From positions 1,054,001 through 1,118,000 of the forward strand of contig OZ242002.1 in assembly GCA_965204665.1 (NCBI GenBank): 64,000 nt of DNA. Direction: 5' to 3'. Below are positions 1 to 7,086 of the stretch, piece after piece. Within the stretch, counting starts at the first letter, position 1; every line of letters starts with the position of its first letter. The position numbers and the translations under genes were made by a program. A model generated the notes under the pieces. That model saw only the letters and a program-made list of their open reading frames with translations. It was not told the origin of the DNA and made no database searches. Source of the DNA: Nemesobacter sp965204665. Lineage in GTDB: Bacteria > Desulfobacterota_D > UBA1144 > Nemesobacterales > Nemesobacteraceae.

Positions 1-1749
1 AGAACTGACTCCTTGGTTGCCGAGTTACCGAGCCTCGGAATCAAGGATGTGCGCATAGACGATAACCTAGTCAACCAGAACGAGCGGATGCTTACGGACG
101 GTTTTTACGGAGAAGTAACACTGAGCTACGACGCAGCGATAGCCCAAGAAAGAGGTGGGCGACCCTTTGCGATCGACAGCTTGCGTCCTATACAGTTTTC
201 TAGGGCCGATGTCCTCGACACCTTCAAGCGAGGTCGACGCGACTTCACGACCGAGGAATGGAGAGGATTTCTGCTACGAAGTGTCGGCCTCGAGCCGACC
301 GTGCTATCCGAGCGTGCGCAGATAATCGGCCTCTTGCGCATGGTGCCGTTTGTCGAGCGTAATTACAACATGGTCGAACTGGGTCCGCGAGGCACCGGCA
401 AGAGCCATCTGTTCCAGCAAATCTCCCCGTATGCGCATCTTGTCTCAGGCGGTAAGGCGACTGTAGCCAAGATGTTTGTCAACAATGCCACCGGCCAGCG
501 GGGACTGGTGTGCCAGTACGATGTTGTTTGCTTCGATGAGATCTCTGGAGTGTCGTTCGACCAAAAGGACGGTGTCAACATCCTCAAGGGTTATATGGAA
601 TCCGGCGAATTTTCCCGGGGCAAGGACAGCATACGGGCTGAGGGTGGTATTGTCATGGTCGGAAACCTTGATGGCGAAGTTGAGCAACAACAACGCATAG
701 GTCACCTTTTTAGTCCCTTGCCGCCGGAGATGCGGAACGACACCGCGTTTATGGATCGGATACACGCTTATGTTCCCGGCTGGGACTTCCCAAAACTCAA
801 TCCTAACGAACACTTCACAGGTCACTTTGGCTTGGTTAGTGATTTTCTGTCCGAGTGCTTCAGCCGATTGCGAAAGGGGAACCGAGTTCCGATTCTGCAG
901 GGACGGGTTAACTATGGGGGCGCCCTGAGCGGCCGCGATATCACCGCAGTCAACAAGACCGTGAATGGTCTTTTGAATCTTTTATATCCGGATCCTGAAA
1001 TGCCTGTGCCGGATGAAAAACTGGAGGAGATAACTCGTGTTGCCTTGGAAGTTCGTCGCAGGGTCAAGGAACAGCAGAAGCGAGTCTTCAAAAGCGAATT
1101 CCGAAATACACATTTCAGTTATGCAATTGGTGAAAACGGTATTGAGAAGTTCGTCTCTACGCCGGAACTGCACAGCGCCGAGGCGATTGATCTTGACCCC
1201 TTGCCGCCGGGACAAGTCTGGGGTATCAGTCCTGGGGTACCTGAGACCGGTCCGAGCCTCTATCGAGTCGAAATAACCGTGGGTAGGGGCAGTGGTGTAA
1301 AAATCCTAAATGCTCCGGTCCCGCCGGCCTTTCGAGAGAGCGTCAGATATGCCGAGCAGAATCTGTACACACGTGCCAGGGAGTTTGTTGGTGATCGTGA
1401 CCCGCGCGCCCATGAATTCTCGGTACAACTCAGGGCGCTGGACAACGATCGAAACGGTACTTCCCTCGGTCTACCTGTATTGATGGCCCTGTGTAGCTGC
1501 TTGCTCGAAAAGAGTATGAAAGGCGGTTTGATCGTAGTAGGTGCATTGAACCTCGGAGGCTCCATTGAACCTCTTGTCAATACCGTCGGCATCGTCGAGG
1601 TCGCTATCGAAAAAGAGGCCGATACCATATTGATACCTGTTTCGGCGCGGAAGCAATTGTTGGAGATCTCCGACGACATGGCTACGCGAATCAATGTCCG
1701 GTTCTACTCGGACACGCCGGATGCGCTACTGAAGTCATTGCTGGACTGA
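1..1749 (+). CDS. brxL: BREX system Lon-like AAA+ protein BrxL, 5' partial
   Basis: The frame is open to the window edge; the first usable start (TTG at 13) lies inside the protein, and family members are roughly 100 residues longer, so the 5' end is missing. Counting from that TTG, a Walker A motif (GPRGTGKS) sits near residues 124-131 and a Walker B (VVCFDEIS) near 171-178. The last 110 residues form a Lon-protease-like domain with a GTSLG serine motif. Where Lon carries its catalytic lysine, I see GGSIEPLVN without an obvious equivalent, as is typical of BrxL. In type 1 BREX phage defence BrxL is an AAA+ effector encoded at the end of the operon. The rest of the operon would lie upstream of the window. 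Nothing downstream to dnaB (opposite strand) belongs to BREX, so this is the distal edge of the defence locus. The family call is firm. Confidence 0.93.
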   Translation, partial: RTDSLVAELPSLGIKDVRIDDNLVNQNERMLTDGFYGEVTLSYDAAIAQERGGRPFAIDSLRPIQFSRADVLDTFKRGRRDFTTEEWRGFLLRSVGLEPTVLSERAQIIGLLRMVPFVERNYNMVELGPRGTGKSHLFQQISPYAHLVSGGKATVAKMFVNNATGQRGLVCQYDVVCFDEISGVSFDQKDGVNILKGYMESGEFSRGKDSIRAEGGIVMVGNLDGEVEQQQRIGHLFSPLPPEMRNDTAFMDRIHAYVPGWDFPKLNPNEHFTGHFGLVSDFLSECFSRLRKGNRVPILQGRVNYGGALSGRDITAVNKTVNGLLNLLYPDPEMPVPDEKLEEITRVALEVRRRVKEQQKRVFKSEFRNTHFSYAIGENGIEKFVSTPELHSAEAIDLDPLPPGQVWGISPGVPETGPSLYRVEITVGRGSGVKILNAPVPPAFRESVRYAEQNLYTRAREFVGDRDPRAHEFSVQLRALDNDRNGTSLGLPVLMALCSCLLEKSMKGGLIVVGALNLGGSIEPLVNTVGIVEVAIEKEADTILIPVSARKQLLEISDDMATRINVRFYSDTPDALLKSLLD

Positions 1750-2054
1750 ACTTCAAGGACGGATTCGAGTTGGGGTTATGTACAATCGTAAACTGTCACC
1801 TTCTGACGAACACTTGCACCCGAAATTGTGAGAAAAAGCCCTCTGTTTTTAGGTCATTCATGCCCGGATCAGGGTGATTTCAGCAATTCTTCGGGAGATA
1901 TATGAGAAAAGGAGTACGGAGAATCAAACGATGGAAAACGCGACTAGAAAACTTTTCCCATCTCGAACGAAATGCTCTGGTCTCAGCACCACTGCTTGAA
2001 TAGAAATTCTCCTCAGCATATCTCAAAATAATCGCCCATTATTCGTCCAAAAGT
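1750..2054. other. Intergenic, no gene seen
   Basis: This 305-base gap separates the end of brxL (+) from the end of dnaB (-). I see no convincing reading frame, RNA gene or repeat. It marks the junction between the BREX locus and the housekeeping segment. Confidence 0.5.
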
Positions 2055-3413
2055 TCAAACATATCCCTCCACATCGATTTCATCGGAAGCGTTCTCGAAA
2101 CTCGGCACCCCGTTTCTCTCGAGAAACACGAGCTTCACCGCTCCGGTCGGACCGTTTCTCTGCTTTCCGATTATGAGTTCCGCCATTCCGTCTTTTTCCT
2201 CGGGGTTTTTTCTGTATATGTCCTGGCGGTGAATGAAAAGCACGACATCCGCGTCCTGCTCTATGGCTCCGCTTTCCCTGAGGTCTGAAAGCTGGGGTCG
2301 CCGGTCGGTTCTGGTTTCGGTCTGCCTGCTGAGCTGAGAGATGCCTATTACGGGAACGTCGAGTTCCTTCGCAAGCGCTTTCAGCGCCCCCGATATCTCC
2401 GCTATCTCTCTTTCGCGGGTCTCCGTCCTCGAACTGCCCCGCATGAGCTGCAGATAGTCGACCACGACCAGGTCCAGCCGGTTGTCCTTTCTGAGTCTTC
2501 TGGCTTTCGCCCTTATCTCGAGGACCGTGAGAGCAGGAGTGTCGTCTATGAATATGTCTGATTTCGCGTACCGCTCGGCGGAGTTGAACAGTTCGTCCAG
2601 GTCCGAGTCTTTTATGTACCCGCTTCTCATGGAAGAAAAACTCACCTTGGAGTTTATGGACAGGAGCCTCAGCATTAGTTGTTCCTTGGTCATCTCGAGG
2701 GAGAACATGGCGACGCAGAGCCCGTCGCCCAGCGCGGCGTTGCTTATCACGTTCAGGCAGAAAGATGTTTTTCCCGCTCCGGGCCGCGCGGCGACTATAA
2801 TCAAATCCGATTTCTGAAGCCCCGAAGTCATATGATCGAGTCTTTCAAACCCGGTTCTTATTCCGGTTATGAACTCTTTTTTTTCGCTCAGATGCTGAAC
2901 GTTCTTAATGGCTTCCCTTGCCAGGTCCTTCGAGTGCCAGAAACTGGGTTTTATCTTGTTCTGCGCTATGTCGAGAATCGACTGCTCGGCCCTGTCGACG
3001 AACTCGTCCACCTCGATATCTGGTCCGTACCCCCTGTGCGCTATCTCCGATGCGGTGAGTACGAGTTTTCTCAGAACGGATTTGTCCTTTACTATTTTCG
3101 CGTAGTGAGAAACGTTTGCCGCCGCGGGAACTATGGACGCCAGATACGCTATGTACTGCGCTCCTCCGACATCTTCCAGTATTCCCCTGGTGCCCATCCA
3201 ATCATACAGGGTGAGTACGTCGATAGCGCTGCCTTCTTTGTCGAGGTCTATCATGCACCGCATTATTTTCGAGTGGTTTTCGCTGTAGAAATCCTCGGGT
3301 ATGAGAATTTCAAGAACCTGGTTTATGGATGTGTTGTCGAGGAGTACGGCGCCCAGAACCGCGCGCTCGGCTTCCTCGTTGCTCGGAAGAGGTGATTTCG
3401 AAAGAATTTCCAT
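2055..3413 (-). CDS. dnaB: Replicative DNA helicase DnaB
   Basis: This is the hexameric 5'-3' helicase that opens the fork at the replisome. At 452 residues it has the usual length. The N-terminal DnaB domain (NEEAERAVLGAVLLDN, near residue 12) is followed by a RecA-like ATPase core with Walker A ARPGAGKTS (about residues 208-216), Walker B LVVVDYLQLM and the GISQLSRQTE segment. It is the last of three same-strand genes (nuoE, glycerate kinase, dnaB). The kinase gene ends 3 bases upstream, so dnaB is probably cotranscribed. No intein is present. The start at 3413 fits the family N-terminus. Confidence 0.97.
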   Translation of the reverse strand: MEILSKSPLPSNEEAERAVLGAVLLDNTSINQVLEILIPEDFYSENHSKIMRCMIDLDKEGSAIDVLTLYDWMGTRGILEDVGGAQYIAYLASIVPAAANVSHYAKIVKDKSVLRKLVLTASEIAHRGYGPDIEVDEFVDRAEQSILDIAQNKIKPSFWHSKDLAREAIKNVQHLSEKKEFITGIRTGFERLDHMTSGLQKSDLIIVAARPGAGKTSFCLNVISNAALGDGLCVAMFSLEMTKEQLMLRLLSINSKVSFSSMRSGYIKDSDLDELFNSAERYAKSDIFIDDTPALTVLEIRAKARRLRKDNRLDLVVVDYLQLMRGSSRTETREREIAEISGALKALAKELDVPVIGISQLSRQTETRTDRRPQLSDLRESGAIEQDADVVLFIHRQDIYRKNPEEKDGMAELIIGKQRNGPTGAVKLVFLERNGVPSFENASDEIDVEGYV

Positions 3414-3416
3414 ACG

Positions 3417-4751
3417 TCAGGTCCGACCCGCCACTAAAACTATTCCCACATCCATGACGTTCGTCCCCGTACTTCCCGTTTTTATGAGGTCGTCCAGGGT
3501 CTGGAAAAACGAGTATGAGTCGTTATTCGCAAGATGGTCCCTCGCACTTATTCCGATCGCCCTCGCCTGGAGCCGCGACCGCCCGTCGCATATGGCTCCC
3601 GCGGCGTCGGTGGGGCCGTCTATACCGTCCGTTCCGGCGAAAAGTCCCACGATTCCCGTACTTCCCATTATCTGGAAACAGAATGAAAGCGCGGTTTCGG
3701 TGTTTCTTCCTCCCCTTCCCCTGCCGAGCACGTTAACGGTGGTCTCTCCTCCGAAAAGTATGCAGGCGGGGGTTTTTATCGGCTGTCCGAATTTTTTTAT
3801 ATCGAAGGCTATTCCCGCAAGCACCTTGGCCACTTCCCTTGCTTCTCCCGATATCTGGGAAGACAGAAAAAGCGTGTTGTACCCCATCTGCGAAGCCCTT
3901 CTTTCCATTGACGACAACACGTTGCGGTTGTTTCCTACAACCACGGTGCGGGCGCCCGAGCGCTCGTACCGCCTGCGGTCCACCGGTCCGGCAAGTTGTT
4001 TTTTTCTCCCGTTTTCAAGATGCACCACGACTCGGGGAGGAATTTTGTGTTCAAGATCAAGAGCCTCTATGACTTTCCATGCGTCCTCATAAGTCGTGGT
4101 GTCGGGAACCGTGGGTCCCGAGGCTATGAATTCCAAGCGGTCGCCGACCACATCGGAGAGTATGAGCGTGAGCACCCGGGAGGGGAAAGCCTTTTCAAGC
4201 AGTCCTCCTCCCTTTATCCGCGACAGCTTTTTCCTTACCGTGTTGAGGCCGTAGGTGTCCGCGCCGCAGAGCATCAGTCTTTCAGTCACGGCTTTTTTGT
4301 CTTCTATCGTGAGTCCTTCGGCCGGCATCGCGAGTATCGAGCTTCCGCCTCCGGAGATCAGAAAGATCACCATGTCCTTTTCTCCGGATTTTTCTAGAAG
4401 AGACAGGACCTTGCGCGCCGCCGCGACGCTTTTTTCGTCCGGAATCGGGTGGGAGGACAAATGAAAATCCATTTTCCTGAAACTTCTCCCGGCGGGAGAG
4501 TTGGATACCACTATACCTTGCGTTATGCGGTCGCCGAGAAGTCCCTCGACGGCTTCTGCCATGGCTGACGCGGCCTTTCCGAAAGCCACCACGTACACGG
4601 ACTCGGAATCCGACAGATTAAAATCCTCTCCGTCGATTTTGAGAACGGAACCGTCGAACTCGAGATGCTCCAGGATGCATTTTCCCGGGTCGGCCTGCGC
4701 GATGGCGTGGTCGTAGAGTTCCCTTGCGTCCTTCTTGAGTTTCTCGTTCAT
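3417..4751 (-). CDS. Glycerate 2-kinase, MOFRL/TtuD-GckA family
   Basis: This 444-residue protein matches the DUF4147 plus MOFRL architecture of ATP-dependent glycerate 2-kinases, which phosphorylate D-glycerate to 2-phosphoglycerate. Family signatures visible are VVAFGKAASAMAEAV near the N-terminus, the glycine-rich LISGGGSSILAMP loop, and the C-terminal GRGRGGRNTETALSF and AGTDGIDGPTDAAGAI segments. Its start overlaps the end of nuoE by four bases (ATGA), implying translational coupling, and dnaB follows after 3 bases. A role with the glycolate oxidase genes at 58.7-63.6 kb (glycolate to glyoxylate to glycerate) is plausible but is inference from the shared pathway, since the loci are distant. 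Confidence 0.9.
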   Translation of the reverse strand: MNEKLKKDARELYDHAIAQADPGKCILEHLEFDGSVLKIDGEDFNLSDSESVYVVAFGKAASAMAEAVEGLLGDRITQGIVVSNSPAGRSFRKMDFHLSSHPIPDEKSVAAARKVLSLLEKSGEKDMVIFLISGGGSSILAMPAEGLTIEDKKAVTERLMLCGADTYGLNTVRKKLSRIKGGGLLEKAFPSRVLTLILSDVVGDRLEFIASGPTVPDTTTYEDAWKVIEALDLEHKIPPRVVVHLENGRKKQLAGPVDRRRYERSGARTVVVGNNRNVLSSMERRASQMGYNTLFLSSQISGEAREVAKVLAGIAFDIKKFGQPIKTPACILFGGETTVNVLGRGRGGRNTETALSFCFQIMGSTGIVGLFAGTDGIDGPTDAAGAICDGRSRLQARAIGISARDHLANNDSYSFFQTLDDLIKTGSTGTNVMDVGIVLVAGRT

Positions 4752-5224
4752 CGGTCTTTCCCGAGTTCATCCATTATCCTGTCGACTTCCGCTTCGGTGA
4801 TGTTCTCATAGAGGGTATCGCCGACCAGCATTACGGGAGCAGTTCCGCACGAGGCGAGACATTCCGCTTCCATCAGGGTTATTTTTCCATCGGCTGTGGT
4901 TTCTCCTGTCCTCACCCCGAGACGGCTGCACAGGTGGTGTTCAAGATTTTCCGCTCCGCGCAGGGCGCACGAGAGCGTTCTGCAGAGCCATACCACATGT
5001 TCCCCCACTGGTTCAGTGAAGAACATGGTGTAGAACGACGCTACGTTCTGGACCGAAGAAGGTGGAATGCCGAGCGCCGAGGCCACCTCCTCCATGGACT
5101 CCGTGCTGAGCCAGCCGAACTCGTTCTGCACCTCCCGAAGAACGGGAATGAGAGCCGAAAGCCTGGTTTCATATTCATCCGCTATGGACTGTATCTTCGT
5201 CTGCAGTTCGGGGGAAAAGGGCAA
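4748..5224 (-). CDS. nuoE: NADH-quinone oxidoreductase subunit E (24 kDa, 2Fe-2S)
   Basis: This is a thioredoxin-fold subunit of the complex I N-module. Four cysteines for the 2Fe-2S cluster are visible as LCRTLSC and EAECLASCG. An ATG frame extends to 5269, but I prefer the TTG at 5224: a perfect AAGGAGG lies 8 bases upstream of it, and the resulting N-terminus (MPFSPELQTKI) matches the family. Unusually, nuoF and nuoG are not adjacent. The gene sits at the head of a nuoE, glycerate kinase, dnaB string and overlaps the kinase start by four bases. It could also serve a NAD-linked hydrogenase or formate dehydrogenase, whose small diaphorase subunits belong to the same family. Confidence 0.9.
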   Translation of the reverse strand: MPFSPELQTKIQSIADEYETRLSALIPVLREVQNEFGWLSTESMEEVASALGIPPSSVQNVASFYTMFFTEPVGEHVVWLCRTLSCALRGAENLEHHLCSRLGVRTGETTADGKITLMEAECLASCGTAPVMLVGDTLYENITEAEVDRIMDELGKDR

Positions 5225-5232
5225 TCCGACCA

Positions 5233-5239
5233 CCTCCTT
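5233..5239 (-). promoter_or_regulatory. Ribosome binding site that sets the nuoE start
   Basis: AAGGAGG on the minus strand ends 8 bases before the TTG at 5224. The longer ATG-initiated frame at 5269 has no such site, so this motif decides the start in favour of TTG. Confidence 0.7.
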
Positions 5240-5375
5240 GAAACGCGAAGTCGTGAGAAAAACTAACATGATTTAAGGAGACCGGCAAGATTGTCGATGC
5301 GGTTCGGGTGCACCCGCGTCTTTTCCGATATGCGGGGTGAATTGAAGCCGCGGCGGGGGCGGTTAAAATCCTATT

Positions 5376-5966
5376 GTGGGAAGAAAAAGAATAACTACCG
5401 TGTACACGGGGTCGGGGGATGATGGAAAAACTGCGGTTATCGGCGGTGCGAGGGTGAGGAAATCCTCCGTGAGGGTAGAGGCATACGGAGATGTGGATGA
5501 ACTCAACTCTTCTATCGGTCTGGCCTGTTCATTGGTGCTGGATGAACGAATCCGAAAGATTCTCACAGATATTCAGAATGATCTTTTTATCGCAGGAAGC
5601 GACCTCGCCGCCCCGAAAGACTCTAAGTTCAACCCGCCGCGGATAACCGAACGGATGTGCAGGGAACTGGAGGAGCGCATAGATGAATTCGTACCCGAGG
5701 TGGGAGAACTCCGGGAGTTCATTCTCCCCGGGGGGGTTGAAGGCGCCGCATCCCTTCATCTCGCTCGCGCCGTATGCCGGCGAGCGGAGAGAAAAGTCGA
5801 GGCGCTTTTCGGACCTCGTGATGACGGCAAGGATATTCTGGTTTATCTGAACAGGCTTTCGGATCTTCTGTTCGTACTGGCCAGGGTGGAGAACAGGACA
5901 TCCGGCGGAAGGGAAATTCTTGTTGATTTCAAGGGAAGCGGAAAAAAAGGAAATGCCGGAGACTGA
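5376..5966 (+). CDS. pduO: Cob(I)yrinic acid a,c-diamide / cob(I)alamin adenosyltransferase, PduO type
   Basis: This 196-residue enzyme transfers the adenosyl group of ATP to cob(I)alamin, making coenzyme B12. The family signature is the N-terminal TVYTGSGDDGKTAVIGG ATP loop, followed by VEAYGDVDELNSSIGLA and the C-terminal RRAERKV, NRLSDLLFVLAR block. The start is GTG at 5376, the only one that keeps the ATP loop at the N-terminus. It overlaps the following methyltransferase start. No cobalamin riboswitch was recognised upstream. No B12-dependent enzyme is encoded in this window. Confidence 0.94.
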   Translation: MGRKRITTVYTGSGDDGKTAVIGGARVRKSSVRVEAYGDVDELNSSIGLACSLVLDERIRKILTDIQNDLFIAGSDLAAPKDSKFNPPRITERMCRELEERIDEFVPEVGELREFILPGGVEGAASLHLARAVCRRAERKVEALFGPRDDGKDILVYLNRLSDLLFVLARVENRTSGGREILVDFKGSGKKGNAGD

Positions 5967-6618
5967 GTTTAAAATAACGGATCCGGAGATCGAGGACTAC
6001 ATCCTCGGACTCCGTCCTCCCGTTCACGAGGTTTTCTCCGATATGGAGAAACGGGCGGAACAAAGCGACGTAAAAATAGTGGGCTCGCTTGCGGGAAGGG
6101 TGCTCTTTCAGTTGTGCGCGATGAAAGGGGCCGCGAGCGTTTTCGAACTGGGGTCGGGATTCGGATATTCCGCGCTCTGGTTCGCTTTTGCGCTAGGTGA
6201 GGAGGGGGAGGTCGTGTGCACCGACAGACTCTCCCGGAACTCGGAACTCGCCCGGTCGTACTTCGCCCGCGCGGGACAGGAGAAAAAACTTCGGTTTCTC
6301 TGCGGAGACGCGCTCTCCGCGCTTGCGGATTTTCCGGGAGGCGTCGACATCATATTCAACGATATAGATAAGGAGGAGTATCCGCAGGTGCCGGAGCTCG
6401 CACGGGAAAAACTTAATCCCGGAGGACTTCTCATCACCGACAACGCGCTCTGGAGCGGCAGGGTCGTAAGGGACGACGGCAGCGAGTCCGCAGCGGGGGT
6501 TTCCGAGTACAACAGGGCTGTTTTTTCAGATCCCGGGTTTTTTTCCACCATACTTCCCGTTCGCGACGGACTTGCGGTGAGTCTGAAAATAACCGGACGG
6601 AGAATTCTGACCGGGTGA
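5953..6618 (+). CDS. SAM-dependent O-methyltransferase, caffeoyl-CoA / catechol type
   Basis: The class I methyltransferase fold is visible: FELGSGFGYSALWFAFAL binds SAM, then VVCTDRL, CGDAL, and a metal-type DIIFNDIDKEEYPQ segment followed by GGLLITDNALWSGRV. The protein is 221 residues from the ATG at 5953, close to the 210-230 typical of family 3 O-methyltransferases. A longer frame starts at 5920, but the internal ATG overlaps the end of the adenosyltransferase by 14 bases, consistent with coupling. Substrate is unknown; members act on catechols, caffeoyl-CoA and other small phenolics. Confidence 0.88.
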   Translation: MPETEFKITDPEIEDYILGLRPPVHEVFSDMEKRAEQSDVKIVGSLAGRVLFQLCAMKGAASVFELGSGFGYSALWFAFALGEEGEVVCTDRLSRNSELARSYFARAGQEKKLRFLCGDALSALADFPGGVDIIFNDIDKEEYPQVPELAREKLNPGGLLITDNALWSGRVVRDDGSESAAGVSEYNRAVFSDPGFFSTILPVRDGLAVSLKITGRRILTG

Positions 6619-7086
6619 GCAAGCTCGGGAAAAACACGGGGAATATATGAAACTGAAGAAAGAAAAGAAGGAAAAGTGACGGAAGCATTCATTGTCGGTC
6701 ATCTAGTTTACGCACTGTTCGCATCGACAGGTCTGCTGGTGACTGTCCGGGTCCGTTTATGGATTTTACGGAGGATAATACGGGATGGTCGGTGATGAGA
6801 TGATCAGAGCAGGAAAGAAGAAGGAGGAGAAAAAGGAGAATGAATGAGATTTCAGAACTTCTGGACGAATACCTGTCATGGCCTGCAGCGTTGAAAAGTC
6901 AAGGAGAATATCAGGAAGGCTTATGTACGACTTTTGAAGAGACTTGACCGAGATTGAAACTTCCTGTCCTCGGGGTTTCTGTGTTTTTTCGCGTTTCAAG
7001 TCTTTACCTGTCGGAAACCTGGAGAGATTGAATAAGGATATAGGGAAAATGACCGATAAGGAGTTTCAAGCGTACAAGAAAGGAAA
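6619..7086. other. Intergenic with unassigned short reading frames
   Basis: This 468-base gap lies between the methyltransferase and glnD. It holds a possible 39-codon membrane peptide (6676-6795), a 35-codon frame with an AGGAG site (6840-6947), and a frame that ends at 7090, overlapping the glnD start by four bases (ATGA). The last two lie in different frames, as if one small gene had been frameshifted. I recognise no family. Confidence 0.4.
6676..6795 (+). CDS. Possible 39-residue single-pass membrane peptide
   Basis: The frame starts at GTG 6676, with AAGGAAAA directly upstream, and ends at TGA 6795. The product would have a hydrophobic stretch (GHLVYALFASTGLLVTV) followed by an arginine-rich tail, as in a one-span inner-membrane peptide. 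I recognise no family, and such a frame can arise by chance. Confidence 0.22.
   Translation: MTEAFIVGHLVYALFASTGLLVTVRVRLWILRRIIRDGR

Noticed and set aside
2679..3395. Long plus-strand frame opposite dnaB
   Set aside because: It is the antisense shadow of dnaB; no family resemblance and no ribosome binding site.
5270..5375. Possible cobalamin riboswitch before the adenosyltransferase
   Set aside because: The 106-base gap is too short, and no B12-box-like sequence was seen.
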